From: Methanothrix sp.
Lineage (GTDB): Archaea > Halobacteriota > Methanosarcinia > Methanotrichales > Methanotrichaceae
Assembly: GCA_030372945.1 (NCBI GenBank)
Contig: JAUCQD010000173.1
Location: forward strand, 1-38,589
DNA length: 38,589 nt
Reading direction: 5' to 3'
The position numbers were made by a program, and so were the translations under genes. Under the pieces are notes generated by a model. The model was not told where the DNA came from and searched no databases. It saw only the letters and a program-made list of their open reading frames with translations. Positions 1 through 10,099 of this stretch are shown here, one piece after another (positions within the stretch are counted from its first letter, which is position 1; every line of letters begins with the position of its first letter).

Positions 1-2
1 CG

Positions 3-110
3 CCAGGCGGATCGACTGCATTGATCACATCCCTGAAGCAGGCAAGAGGATTGGCCTTCCCTGTCAAGATCGGATGCGAAGGCGTGAGGCTGGAGAGCGA
101 TTTGGGATGA
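3..110 (+). CDS. mvk: Mevalonate kinase, C-terminal fragment (5' truncated by window edge)
   Basis: Frame 3 reads PGGSTALITSLKQARGLAFPVKIGCEGVRLESDLG*, ending at 108-110 and overlapping the next ATG (ATGA). Resembles an archaeal mevalonate kinase C-terminus and sits immediately upstream of isopentenyl phosphate kinase. Confidence 0.7.
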   Translation, partial: PGGSTALITSLKQARGLAFPVKIGCEGVRLESDLG

Positions 111-856
111 AGGTTCTGAAGATCGGCGGAAGTATTTTGACTGACAAAAAAACGATCGGCGCCGCTCGTCTGAGGGAGATTCAGCGCATTGCCGAGGAGA
201 TCGCTGCCCATCCGGAGGATCTGGTGCTGGTCCACGGCGCAGGGTCTTTTGGACATATCCCGGCAAGGAGATATGGACTGCCTGAGAGCTTCAACCCAGA
301 GGGGCTCAGGGCGACTCATAGCTCAGTGGTCAGGCTTAACGAACTTGTCATAGATGCTCTATGCAAAGCAGGCGTCTTCGCGATGCCGGTCCATCCATTC
401 TCCTGCGTCCTCCTAAGAGACGGCAGGATAGACAGCTTTGCCTTGAAGCCCATCGAGGAGATGGTCCGCGACGGACTGCTCCCGGTTTTGCACGGCGACG
501 TGGCCATGGATGCTACCCGCAAAGCGGGAATCGTCTCCGGAGATCAGATTGTGACCTACGTTGCCAGGGCCCTGCAGGCGGAGATCGTGGCCGTGGGATG
601 CAACGTTGATGGAGTTCTCTTCTCAGGAGAGCCGCTGAGGGAGCTGACCCGGAAGGATCTGCCATCAATTGAGAGGGCCCTTGGAGGGAGCGCGGGGGTC
701 GATGTGACCGGCGGCATGCGTGGAAAACTGCTGGAGATGCTGGACCTTGCCGATGCGGGAATAATGTCAGTGATCTTCAACGCAGGCACTGAAGGCAACG
801 TTCTGAGGGCACTGCGTGGCGAGCCAGTTGGCACAAGGGTGCGGAGGTCGAATTGA
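107..856 (+). CDS. ipk: Isopentenyl phosphate kinase (amino acid kinase family)
   Basis: MKVLKIGGSILTDKK N-terminus, VHGAGSFGH, GDVAMD, VGCNVDGV, DVTGGMRGK motifs; placed between mvk and idi2. ATG at 107 preferred over 74 because of ATGA overlap with the upstream stop. Confidence 0.93.
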   Translation: MKVLKIGGSILTDKKTIGAARLREIQRIAEEIAAHPEDLVLVHGAGSFGHIPARRYGLPESFNPEGLRATHSSVVRLNELVIDALCKAGVFAMPVHPFSCVLLRDGRIDSFALKPIEEMVRDGLLPVLHGDVAMDATRKAGIVSGDQIVTYVARALQAEIVAVGCNVDGVLFSGEPLRELTRKDLPSIERALGGSAGVDVTGGMRGKLLEMLDLADAGIMSVIFNAGTEGNVLRALRGEPVGTRVRRSN

Positions 857-1941
857 CGACGTCCAGCCGCAAGCTCGATCACATCAGGATCTGCCTGGAG
901 AAGCCCATAGATGCGCAGATCAGGCCGTTTGACGACCTGATGCTGGTTCATAAGGCCCTCCCCGAGATCGATGAGGCTGAGATTGATACCAGTTGTAGTT
1001 TCCTGGGGATCGGACTCAGCGCCCCGATCATCATCAGCGCCATGACTGGGGGCCATCCAGATGTGTTGGAGATCAACGTTCGACTGGCCAAGGCTGCTGA
1101 AGAAGTCGGCGTGGCCCTCGGTGTTGGATCTCAGAGGGCTGCCATTGAGGATAACAGTCTGGAATGCACCTTCTCAGCAGCCAGAGATGCTGCCCCCGAT
1201 ATTCCTATCATCGGCAATATAGGAGCTGTGCAGTTGAAGAGGTCGGGTCCGGAGATCATACCAAGGCTGGCAGAGATGATTGATGCTGATGCGATAGCAG
1301 TTCATCTGAACTTCCTGCAGGAGAGCATCCAGCCGGAGGGCGATAAAGATGCATCAGGTGTCTTGGATGCCATAAAGGCTGCAGCATCTGGCCCAATGCC
1401 AATAATCGTGAAGGAGACAGGTTCTGGCATATCTCGGGAAGTAGCCTTGGATCTTGTCGGGGCAGGCGTCAAGATCATCGACGTCTCAGGCGTGGGTGGC
1501 ATGAGCTGGGCTGGAGTTGAAGCTTATCGTGCAGCTGAGGTCGGGGACTATGAGCTGGAACAGATGGGAAGGCTGCTGTGGGGCTGGGGAATTCCAACGC
1601 CCGTGAGCATAATCGAGTGCATCGCATCAGGTGCAGAGACGATCGCCTCAGGTGGAGTTCGAAGCGGCCTGGATGTGGCCAGGGGCCTGGCTCTGGGCGC
1701 GAGCATGGCTGGAACTGCCCTCCCAATGCTTGCGCCTGCAACGAAGGATTCACAGTCGGTAGTGAGATCGATAAACGCCTATATCAGGGCATTGAGGATT
1801 TCGATGTTTCTCACCGGCTGCAAAGATATCTCGAGGCTTCGCAGCGTGCCTCTCGTGGTCTTAGGAAGGACCAGGGAATGGCTGGAGGCGCGAGGCTACG
1901 ATACGAGAAAATTTTCTGTTTACAGAGAGTTGGCAAGATGA
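853..1941 (+). CDS. fni: Type-2 isopentenyl-diphosphate delta-isomerase (FMN-dependent)
   Basis: SAMTGGHPDVLEINVRLAKAAEEVGVALGVGSQRAAIED, HLNFLQE, VKETGSGIS, DVSGVGGMSWAGVE, ASGGVRSGLDVARGLALGA; TTG start overlapping the previous stop. Confidence 0.95.
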   Translation: MTTSSRKLDHIRICLEKPIDAQIRPFDDLMLVHKALPEIDEAEIDTSCSFLGIGLSAPIIISAMTGGHPDVLEINVRLAKAAEEVGVALGVGSQRAAIEDNSLECTFSAARDAAPDIPIIGNIGAVQLKRSGPEIIPRLAEMIDADAIAVHLNFLQESIQPEGDKDASGVLDAIKAAASGPMPIIVKETGSGISREVALDLVGAGVKIIDVSGVGGMSWAGVEAYRAAEVGDYELEQMGRLLWGWGIPTPVSIIECIASGAETIASGGVRSGLDVARGLALGASMAGTALPMLAPATKDSQSVVRSINAYIRALRISMFLTGCKDISRLRSVPLVVLGRTREWLEARGYDTRKFSVYRELAR

Positions 1942-3275
1942 AGGATATTGCAATCATCGCTGTCGGCGGTTATAATGAAATAGGCCGCAACATGACGGCG
2001 ATCAGGATAGGAAAGGATATTGTCGTAATGGATATGGGCATTCGGTTGGATAGGGTGCAGATTCACGAAGATACTGATGTGGAGTCTTTGCATGCCTCTG
2101 ATCTGATCGCAATGGGCGCCATTCCCGATGACAGCATCATGGAAAGCATCGACGGAAAGGTCAAGGCAATTGCCTGTACGCATGGTCATCTCGATCACAT
2201 TGGGGCCATCTCCAAGCTTGCCCATAAGTACCATGCCCCAATTATTGCGACGCCATTTACCGCTGATCTAATAAATCAAGAGATCAAATCCGAGAAAATC
2301 TTCGGCGTGAACAATCCAGTGAAGATCATAAACGCCGGAGAGCGTTATCAGGTAACTGAGGACATCGAGCTGGAGTTCATCCGCGTGCAGCATAGCATTG
2401 TGGATTGCGTCTTCGCTGCAATTCACACTCACAAAGGCACGATACTTTACGCTAACGACTACAAGATTGACCGCAGCCCGACGCTGGGCGAGCCGCCAGA
2501 CTTCTCCAGGCTCAGAGCGCTGGGAAAGGAGGGCGTGCTTGCACTGATCACCGAGACCACAAATGCATCGGTCTCTGGGAAGACCCCTTCAGAGAAGATC
2601 GCCAAAGACCTGGTGTGGGATGTGCTCATAGGCACTGAAGAGTCGAAGTCAGGCGTCATGGTCACGACCTTCTCCTCTCACATTGCTCGGATCAGGGCTA
2701 TCATTGAGGCCGCCCATAAGATGGGCAGAAAGCCTGTGCTTTTGGGCAGGTCGATGGAGAAGTACTGGGGCACTGCCGTGAGGACGGGCTACGCAGGGCA
2801 GGGCGAGGTGACTGTCTTCGGGAGGAGGAAGTCTGTGGACAAAGCCCTGAAGAGGATAATGAACGAGGGCAAGGACAAGTACCTTCCAATCATGACAGGC
2901 CATCAGGGCGAGCCTGGAGCCATCCTGAGCCGTGTGGCTGGAGGCGAGACTGACTACCAGGTTGAATCAGGAGATAAGGTCATCTTCTCTGCAGGGATTA
3001 TTCCCCAACCTCTCAATGAGTCCAACCGCCACACCGTAGTGACCAAGCTGAAGATGCGAGGCGGAAGGATTTATGATAACGTTCATGTCTCAGGACATGC
3101 CTGTAGGGAGGACCACTGGGAGCTTTTGAGGATGATAAACCCCGAGCACGTGATTCCCAGCCACGGAAACCTTGTCACTCATGGCAGCTACCTCATGATG
3201 GCAGAGGAGACTGGATATTCTTTGGGCTCCAATATCCATCTTGTGAGGAATGGCCAAGAGCTTCTGATCGATTGA
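1938..3275 (+). CDS. rnj: RNase J-family metallo-beta-lactamase ribonuclease
   Basis: VGGYNEIGRNMTAI, HGHLDHIGA (HxHxDH), SGHACREDH and PSHGN motifs; ATG at 1938 overlaps the idi2 stop. The ORF-track start at 1578 would overlap idi2 and is not credible. Confidence 0.92.
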   Translation: MKDIAIIAVGGYNEIGRNMTAIRIGKDIVVMDMGIRLDRVQIHEDTDVESLHASDLIAMGAIPDDSIMESIDGKVKAIACTHGHLDHIGAISKLAHKYHAPIIATPFTADLINQEIKSEKIFGVNNPVKIINAGERYQVTEDIELEFIRVQHSIVDCVFAAIHTHKGTILYANDYKIDRSPTLGEPPDFSRLRALGKEGVLALITETTNASVSGKTPSEKIAKDLVWDVLIGTEESKSGVMVTTFSSHIARIRAIIEAAHKMGRKPVLLGRSMEKYWGTAVRTGYAGQGEVTVFGRRKSVDKALKRIMNEGKDKYLPIMTGHQGEPGAILSRVAGGETDYQVESGDKVIFSAGIIPQPLNESNRHTVVTKLKMRGGRIYDNVHVSGHACREDHWELLRMINPEHVIPSHGNLVTHGSYLMMAEETGYSLGSNIHLVRNGQELLID

Positions 3276-3276
3276 G

Positions 3277-4257
3277 ATGGTGATGGTGAGACTGATGATG
3301 GACAAAGAGCTAGAAAGGCGCGCAGCCCTGGTGTCGCGTGCCATTGAGCATTTTTTGCCGGTGGTGCATCCTCGCGGCCTGTACGAAGCCGGGCGGCACC
3401 TTGTGGACTCTGGCGGGAAGAGGTTGCGACCATCAATGTTGCTCCTGGCGGCCGAGGCAGTAGGTGGAGATGCTGCGACCCTGGCTCCTGCCGCAGTCTC
3501 AATTGAGTTGATCCACAACTTCACCCTCATCCATGATGACATCATGGACAATGCCGATGTGCGACGCGGTCGTGCAGCAGTTCACAAGCTCTGGGGTGTG
3601 TCCGGGGCCATTCTTGCCGGAGACACCCTCTACTCCAAGGCCTTTCAGGCTCTGGGAATGACTCCTGCAAGGCCAGAGCTGATCCTCGGGGCCATGAATG
3701 TGCTCTCCAGAACATGCACAGCCATCTGCGAGGGCCAGTGGCTGGACATAGAGTTCGAGAAGAGACAGAGCGTCTCTGAGGATGAGTACATGGAGATGAT
3801 CGAGAAGAAGACGGGCGTGCTGTACGGCGCGTCCGCCAGCATGGGTGCACTTCTTGCAGGGGGCTCGGACAGGGTCGTGAAGGGGCTCGAAGAGTTTGGC
3901 AGGCTCACAGGCATGGGCTTCCAGCTTCAGGACGATGTCTTGGATCTGACGGCTCCTGAGAGCGTCCTTGGAAAACGGCGGGGCGGAGATCTCGTCGAAG
4001 GAAAGAAGACACTGATCATGATCCATGCCATGTCCAAAGGGGTCGATGTGGATGTGTTTGGTCGTAAAGATGCCACTTCCGAGCAGATTGAGAGGGCCAT
4101 CACAGTACTTGAGAGGAGCGGATCCATAGAATATGCCAGATCTAGGGCTTGGGATATGGTAGAGGCCGGCAAGAAGGCCCTGGATGTGCTCCCCGATTCA
4201 CCTGCGAAGGTTATGCTGCATGACTTAGCCGATTATATGATCCGGAGAAGGTATTAA
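3277..4257 (+). CDS. idsA: Geranylgeranyl/short-chain polyprenyl diphosphate synthase
   Basis: GGKRLRP, first Asp-rich region LIHDDIMD, second Asp-rich region GFQLQDDVLDL, GKKTLI; isoprenoid gene context. Confidence 0.95.
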   Translation: MVMVRLMMDKELERRAALVSRAIEHFLPVVHPRGLYEAGRHLVDSGGKRLRPSMLLLAAEAVGGDAATLAPAAVSIELIHNFTLIHDDIMDNADVRRGRAAVHKLWGVSGAILAGDTLYSKAFQALGMTPARPELILGAMNVLSRTCTAICEGQWLDIEFEKRQSVSEDEYMEMIEKKTGVLYGASASMGALLAGGSDRVVKGLEEFGRLTGMGFQLQDDVLDLTAPESVLGKRRGGDLVEGKKTLIMIHAMSKGVDVDVFGRKDATSEQIERAITVLERSGSIEYARSRAWDMVEAGKKALDVLPDSPAKVMLHDLADYMIRRRY

Positions 4258-4291
4258 GGAAGAAGGTTCAATAAGCAGGTGGGGTATCAAT

Positions 4292-5500
4292 ATGGAACGC
4301 TTTGCAGTTGCATTGTTGTTATTGCTCTGTATGCCCTCTGCGGCGTTAGCATCGGATTTTGTTGAGGCAACCACGGCAATAACTCTGAGCGTAGACTCGG
4401 TCACAATCTATCCTGACGGCCTGATGGTAGCTAAATGCAAGGGAGTACTGGATACAACAGCAGGCGAGCACAAGTTCGTGGTCAACGTCCCAGATTCTGC
4501 GGATATTAGCTCTGTGCTCCTGACGGTGAGCAACGCAACCGTGGAGAGGGTGGTTTATGATGCAAATCCCGTCTACACATTGAATGTATCTGCATCTGGG
4601 CCCCAGGACTTTGCTCTGAGCTATTTGATGTACGATGCAGGTTTTTGGGAGCCCAGATACGATATGCACCTCACAGACGATTCAGTTCTGCTGAACGCAA
4701 ATGCCCTCGTTCGAAATCGCGGGGGAGATGATCTTAAGAGCGTGCGACTCAAGCTGGTTGCAGGCCTGCCCATATCAGTGAAGCCTGTCTATGCCAGGGC
4801 TGCGCAGAAATACGCAGCTGAAGCGGCTCCAGTGGAAGCTTTGAGTGCAGCGCCCACTCCCTCTGCATCTGGAGAGCTGGAGACATTCTACATCTTTGAG
4901 CTCGCTGGCCGCAAGGACCTGGCCCAGGAGAAGGATATCAGCTTCCCGCTCTTTTCCCAAGACGTGCCCCTCGTGAGGATTTACACATGGAATGCCTACG
5001 AGAAGGATGACGGGCCTGTTGAGGAGGAGATCAAGGCAAACAATACAATGCAAAATCCCTGGCCATCTGGAAGGGCAATGCTCTATCGTAGTGATGAATA
5101 CGTCTCTACCATTGATATGCCTTACACCCCCTCTGGGACCAACGCCTCCATCTCCATCGGCCCCTCAGCGGACCTGAAGGTCTCAAGGAGGCTGAAGGAC
5201 TACAACATCACTGAGAGGATCATTGCTGCAAATACCAGCGCAAAGAACCACACAGTGAAAGAGACCACACAGACCTGGACGTATCACCTGAAGGTCGAGA
5301 GCAATCTGGACCGTGCCTCAACCTTGGAGGTAACAGACAGCCTGCCCCAGGAGGCAGAGATGATAGATGTCACGCCAAAACCGACGGAGAGCACTGCCAC
5401 CAGCCTCAAGTGGAGGCTGCAGCTGATGCCGCGGCAGAAGACATCTATCGATTACAGCTATAAATTGCTCACGACGGAAAGCCTGCAGACAGAAAATTAG
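4292..5500 (+). CDS. Secreted DUF4139-like surface protein
   Basis: Signal peptide MERFAVALLLLLCMPSAALA; LSYLMYDAGFWEPRYDMHLTDDSVLLNANALVRNRGGDDLKSVRLKLVAG is DUF4139-like; several N-x-S/T sequons. Confidence 0.75.
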   Translation: MERFAVALLLLLCMPSAALASDFVEATTAITLSVDSVTIYPDGLMVAKCKGVLDTTAGEHKFVVNVPDSADISSVLLTVSNATVERVVYDANPVYTLNVSASGPQDFALSYLMYDAGFWEPRYDMHLTDDSVLLNANALVRNRGGDDLKSVRLKLVAGLPISVKPVYARAAQKYAAEAAPVEALSAAPTPSASGELETFYIFELAGRKDLAQEKDISFPLFSQDVPLVRIYTWNAYEKDDGPVEEEIKANNTMQNPWPSGRAMLYRSDEYVSTIDMPYTPSGTNASISIGPSADLKVSRRLKDYNITERIIAANTSAKNHTVKETTQTWTYHLKVESNLDRASTLEVTDSLPQEAEMIDVTPKPTESTATSLKWRLQLMPRQKTSIDYSYKLLTTESLQTEN

Positions 5501-5521
5501 AGCGGAAGGGCTCCTTTCGCT
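5501..5521. terminator. Putative hairpin between convergent genes (AGCGGAAGG-gct-CCTTTCGCT)
   Basis: 9-bp stem with one mismatch directly after the stop of 4292..5500, between convergent genes. Confidence 0.4.
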
Positions 5522-5534
5522 CGACCAATTTGGT

Positions 5535-5567
5535 ATGAAAATGGTTCTCGCAAAGATCCATTTTCAT
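5535..5567. repeat. Perfect 10-bp inverted repeat ATGAAAATGG...CCATTTTCAT, 13-nt loop
   Basis: Read directly in the convergent intergenic region. Confidence 0.6.
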
Positions 5568-5599
5568 CCACATGGGTGACCTTGGGTCATGAGGGTTTT

Positions 5600-6412
5600 T
5601 CAATAGATCCTGAGCGTGTAGGCGGTGTTCTTCTTGAAATCCTTGGTATGCTCTTTTTTATTGACGATGTTCCCCTGCCCGTCCCTCTGAGATATTGTTA
5701 TTGTATGCGTCCCATCAGCGCTCAGGAGGAGAGCTGCGTTTCCGTCCAGAGCGCCATCGGCAGCATCGCTGCTGTAAAACACACCATCAACATAGACCTC
5801 ATAGCCCCTGATGCTCTCTGATAAGATACTCACCTTGGCCTTTCCTGGCGCAGCTGCCCTTACATCTACAGGCGAACTTGAGGGCAATTGTGGCCGAGGC
5901 AGGACATCGATGATCAGAGCATTGCTGGGCTGGTTTTTAAAAGCCATTATCATGAACATTCTGCCTGAGTCCGCCACAGTAAGCTTTAGAAGATTGTACC
6001 CTCTTGGGAATTTCAGGCTAAAGTGGCTTATGCTGCTTTTAAAATAGGATATCAGGTAGATATCAGAATAGCCACTGTAGGGCGTGTAGGCGATCAGGTC
6101 CACGACATCTCCAGATGCGACCTGTTTGTACTGGCACCATGCGCCTTCATCCAAAATCCACAGCTCACATGCGCCCTGAGGTGCGATATGGTCGGAGTAG
6201 TTCATCTCTGCATCGCCCAGGCGGATGGTCGAAGGCTCGTTTCCAGTTATGTTGAATGCCACTGGAGGCGAGAGCGTTGGGATCGTCTGCTCCTCTGTTG
6301 CATTTTCAGTGACGTTCCATGGCTCCTCTGTCCAGCTCTGCGTTCCAGCAGGCATCGCTTGCCCAGATGCAGCCAAGAGAATGACCAAGAAGAGAAGCAA
6401 GAGATGATTCAT
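5600..6412 (-). CDS. Secreted protein, C-terminal PEGA-like module
   Basis: Signal peptide MNHLLLLFLVILLAASGQAMP; C-terminus GYEVYVDGVFYSSD...GTHTITISQRDGQG... resembles PEGA-type beta modules. Confidence 0.65.
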   Translation of the reverse strand: MNHLLLLFLVILLAASGQAMPAGTQSWTEEPWNVTENATEEQTIPTLSPPVAFNITGNEPSTIRLGDAEMNYSDHIAPQGACELWILDEGAWCQYKQVASGDVVDLIAYTPYSGYSDIYLISYFKSSISHFSLKFPRGYNLLKLTVADSGRMFMIMAFKNQPSNALIIDVLPRPQLPSSSPVDVRAAAPGKAKVSILSESIRGYEVYVDGVFYSSDAADGALDGNAALLLSADGTHTITISQRDGQGNIVNKKEHTKDFKKNTAYTLRIY

Positions 6413-6430
6413 ACAAACCTCTTTTCTCCT

Positions 6431-8113
6431 TCACATTGTTTCAAGGGCGGCTATGCCCAGGGTCTCCAGAGTTGCACGCAGCGCATTTCGTGCGGCTCCA
6501 ACCAGAGCCAGTCTCGCGTCCTTCAAATCCGAAGGCGCGTCCAGCACAGGGCTGTATCGGTAAAAGAGGTTGAAGCTCTCAGCCAGCTCCCTGGCATAGG
6601 TGGCCAGGTGATGCGGCTTCAGCTCCCGCGCGGCACTGTCGATGACCAGATCGAAGTGAGAGATCTTCTTGATAAGAGCGACCTCATTTTCATCCAATAG
6701 AAGCTCTGCATTGAATTGCCTATCTGCACTCTCTTTTCGAAGGATGCTGCAGGCACGGGCATGTGAATACTGGATGAAGGGGGCAGAGAGCTTTTCGAAG
6801 TCCAGCGCCTGTCTCCAGTCGAACATGGTGGCTTTGTCCGCAGATACCTTGACCACGTCGAAGCGTATTGCCCCTGCCGCTACCTTCATTGCCACATCTC
6901 TTCTGAAATCCTCGCTCTCCTCGGGCCTGCGCAGGCTCACCTCCTCGAAGGCCCGGCGTTCCACCTCATCTATGAGCTCATCTGCAGATATGAACTTGCC
7001 CTTGCGAGTGCTCATGGAGCCTGTGGGCAAAGAGACGAACTCGAATATGACCACCTCCGGCTCGCGGATCCCGAGCAGGCGCAGGGCAGTGCACAATTGT
7101 CCGGATACCAGCTTGTGGTCGGCTCCGAGAATATCCACTGAGCGATCGGAGTTCGCCGATTTCCAGCGGTGATAGGCGAGATCCCGTGTTATGTAAAGGG
7201 ACGTCCCATTGGCCCTCTTGAGAACCATCTTCTTCTCGAAGCCGTATCCTGAGAGGTCAAGCTGAAATGCACCATCCTCCCATTCAGTGTGGCCAGTCTT
7301 CTCCAGCAGCTCTATGATCTGGGCCACGTCTCCGCTGCGAACGAACTCCGACTCCCAGTGGTAGCTGTCGTGATGGATGTTCAAGCGGTGAAGAGTCTCC
7401 TCAATGCCACGAATTGCATAATTCACAGCGTTCTGAATCTTGGCCACTGTCTCAGGATCGCCCGCTTCGTAACGCTGGATGATCTGGTCAGCCTGGACTC
7501 TGATATCCGGGTTCTCTTCCATTGCCTTGTTGGCTGCGATGTAAACCTTTGCTATGGCATGGTCGGGCTTCGAGCCGTCCAGCTGAAAATGCTCGCAGCC
7601 CACAACAACCATTGCTTCCTGGCGTCCCATGTCGTTCACGTAATACTGGGCATCGACTGTGCAGCCAGCCCTGCGCAATATCCTGACTAGTGTGTCGCCG
7701 ATGACGGAATTCCTGATGTGGCCCACATGCAGCGGCCCGTCGGGATTGGCTGAGGTGTGCTCCACGATGACCTTATCGCTCATTTTGCCCGTCCAGCAGT
7801 TGTCGGAGAGTGCCTGATTTAAAACAGTTTTAAGGAACACTCGGTTCATGAAGAAGTTGAGGTATGGGCCTGCAAGCTCCACTCTGTCGACGTATCTGTA
7901 TTCCGTTGGAACCGCCTGGTGGATCTCTTTGGCTATCTGAACTGGGCTCCTTCTTTGGGCTGGAGCCAGCCGAAAGGCGACGGATGAAGCCAGGTCGGCG
8001 TGTGGACTGATCTCCAGGCCTAGATCATTTACTCCATCCTCTACCTTGAAACCGCAATGCTCAAGCGCGTCACGAATAAGCCCTTTGACCTCGCTCATGA
8101 AATCGAGAAACAT
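6431..8113 (-). CDS. argS: Arginyl-tRNA synthetase
   Basis: VEHTSANPDGPLHVGHIRNSVIGDTLVRILRRAG (HIGH motif HVGH), MSTRKG, C-terminal anticodon-binding domain ending ALETLGIAALETM. Confidence 0.97.
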   Translation of the reverse strand: MFLDFMSEVKGLIRDALEHCGFKVEDGVNDLGLEISPHADLASSVAFRLAPAQRRSPVQIAKEIHQAVPTEYRYVDRVELAGPYLNFFMNRVFLKTVLNQALSDNCWTGKMSDKVIVEHTSANPDGPLHVGHIRNSVIGDTLVRILRRAGCTVDAQYYVNDMGRQEAMVVVGCEHFQLDGSKPDHAIAKVYIAANKAMEENPDIRVQADQIIQRYEAGDPETVAKIQNAVNYAIRGIEETLHRLNIHHDSYHWESEFVRSGDVAQIIELLEKTGHTEWEDGAFQLDLSGYGFEKKMVLKRANGTSLYITRDLAYHRWKSANSDRSVDILGADHKLVSGQLCTALRLLGIREPEVVIFEFVSLPTGSMSTRKGKFISADELIDEVERRAFEEVSLRRPEESEDFRRDVAMKVAAGAIRFDVVKVSADKATMFDWRQALDFEKLSAPFIQYSHARACSILRKESADRQFNAELLLDENEVALIKKISHFDLVIDSAARELKPHHLATYARELAESFNLFYRYSPVLDAPSDLKDARLALVGAARNALRATLETLGIAALETM

Positions 8114-8196
8114 GGGAACACCTGAAAGCTATTTCTTTGAAATGGATTTTTCGATATAAGGATTGCGTGATAGGCTGAGGCTCTGTGCCAATGGGA

Positions 8197-9600
8197 TTAA
8201 TACTCGGAAAGCTTGGTCTGGGTGACAATGCACTTTTCGCCAGGAATCTCCACAGGATAAACACCAGTGAGGCATCCCATGCAGAGATCCTCCTTCGGAA
8301 TTCCTACTGCCTCCACCAGTCCTTTGTGGCTCACATAGCCCAGAGAGTCCGCATTTATCACAGCCTCCACTCCTGCCACGGTTTTGTAAGCAGCAATGAG
8401 CTCCTCGCGGCTGGCCATATCGATGCCAAGATAACAAGGAGCGAGGATAGGCGGGCTTCCTATGCGAACGTGCACCTCTTCTGCCCCTGCCTTCCTGACC
8501 ATATTCACAATTCTCCTGCTGGTAGTGCCACGAACTATGGAATCGTCCACAAGGACTAGCTTATGCCCCTCGATGTTTGGCCGAATGGTGTTCATCTTCA
8601 ACCGTACTGCGGTCTCCCGCATGCTCTGGTCCGGCATGATGAATGTCCTGCCAATGTACCTGTTTTTCATCAAGCACTCCCGGTAGCTGATGCCTGAACG
8701 CTGGTGATAGCCCACAGCCAATGTTATGCCCGAATCAGGAATGGGTGTGACTGTATCTGCCTTTGCAGGATGCTCTTCTGCGAGATGTGAGCCGATATTC
8801 ACCCGGACGTCATAGATCAGGCGGCCATCCATGATGCTATCGGGCCTTGCGAAGTAAATGTACTCGAAGATGCAGTGCGACGGATGGGGAAGGCGAGCAA
8901 GCTGATAGGACCTCATCTCACCCTTCTTGATGACAATCAGCTCACCGGGATGGACGTCCCTGACAAGCCTTCCATTCAAAGTATCTATTGCAGCACTCTC
9001 AGAGGCCACGATATAGCCATTATCAACCTCTCCAATGCAAAGAGGTTTTATGCCCAGGGGGTCTCGCAATGCCAGAACTGTGTCCCCCCAAAGGAAAACG
9101 AGTGAATAAGACCCCACCATCTTTCGCATCAGCGCACGAACTGCTTCTTGCAGGTCGTATTTGAGGAGCTCTTTTACAAAAAAATGTGCAATTACCTCTG
9201 TATCCGAGGATGAATAGAATATGTCTCCTGCTTGCTCAAGCTGCTCTCGAAGCTGGCTGGAGTTTACAAGATTGCCGTTATGCGCAACCGCTATGGCACC
9301 ATCTTTGTATTTAACCAAAAAAGGCTGGGCATTCTCAATACACGATCGGCCCGTTGTCGGATACCTGACGTGGCCAATGCCAACAGACCCGCGCAACAGG
9401 TCGATCTGCGCATCGTTGAATGCTTCAGAGACAAGGCCCATGCCCCTGTGGGTGCGAATGGCCTTGCCATCGTGAACGGAGATGCCTGCTGCCTCCTGTC
9501 CCCGGTGCTGCAGGGCATAGAGTGCAAAGTAAATGAATTTGGCTACGTTATTGCCCGACTCATTGAAGGAGATACCGACAACGCCGCAGGCATCGTGCAA
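8197..9600 (-). CDS. purF: Amidophosphoribosyltransferase
   Basis: MHDACGVVGI with N-terminal nucleophile Cys, HRGQEAAGIS, GIGHVRYPT, PRPP motif LVLVDDSIVRGTTS, CYLGIDMASREELIA. Confidence 0.97.
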   Translation of the reverse strand: MHDACGVVGISFNESGNNVAKFIYFALYALQHRGQEAAGISVHDGKAIRTHRGMGLVSEAFNDAQIDLLRGSVGIGHVRYPTTGRSCIENAQPFLVKYKDGAIAVAHNGNLVNSSQLREQLEQAGDIFYSSSDTEVIAHFFVKELLKYDLQEAVRALMRKMVGSYSLVFLWGDTVLALRDPLGIKPLCIGEVDNGYIVASESAAIDTLNGRLVRDVHPGELIVIKKGEMRSYQLARLPHPSHCIFEYIYFARPDSIMDGRLIYDVRVNIGSHLAEEHPAKADTVTPIPDSGITLAVGYHQRSGISYRECLMKNRYIGRTFIMPDQSMRETAVRLKMNTIRPNIEGHKLVLVDDSIVRGTTSRRIVNMVRKAGAEEVHVRIGSPPILAPCYLGIDMASREELIAAYKTVAGVEAVINADSLGYVSHKGLVEAVGIPKEDLCMGCLTGVYPVEIPGEKCIVTQTKLSEY

Positions 9601-9610
9601 CTTTGGGCCC

Positions 9611-9778
9611 CTAGTAATCCGCCTTTCTCATCCACTTATGGCTTCTGAGCTTCGAGGATATACCAAAGCCGCATTTAACGCAAACCTTTCTCTTGAAATT
9701 GAACGAGATACTGCCACAGCGTCTGCACCGGATATGCGATCTCTTGTGGCGTCTGCCCATAGAAGGAGTACCTTTCAC
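9611..9778 (-). CDS. rpl37e: Ribosomal protein L37e (eL37), 55 aa, not in the supplied ORF track
   Basis: Reverse-strand GTG start gives (M)[54 protein letters not shown], with CxxC...CxxC zinc ribbon; immediately downstream of an Sm-like gene as is usual in archaea. Confidence 0.95.
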   Translation of the reverse strand: MKGTPSMGRRHKRSHIRCRRCGSISFNFKRKVCVKCGFGISSKLRSHKWMRKADY

Positions 9779-9788
9779 TTAAAACACC

Positions 9789-10097
<309 letters not shown>

Positions 10098-10099
10098 TC

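Noticed and set aside
1578-1937. N-terminal extension of the RNase J ORF
   Set aside because: It lies entirely within idi2 in another frame, and ATG 1938 with overlapping stop gives a canonical RNase J N-terminus.
3499-4026. 175-aa reverse ORF antisense to idsA
   Set aside because: Shadow ORF of a clear polyprenyl synthase; no recognisable domain.
6023-6700. 225-aa forward ORF antisense to the secreted protein and argS
   Set aside because: Low-complexity antisense composition and it overlaps two well-supported reverse genes.
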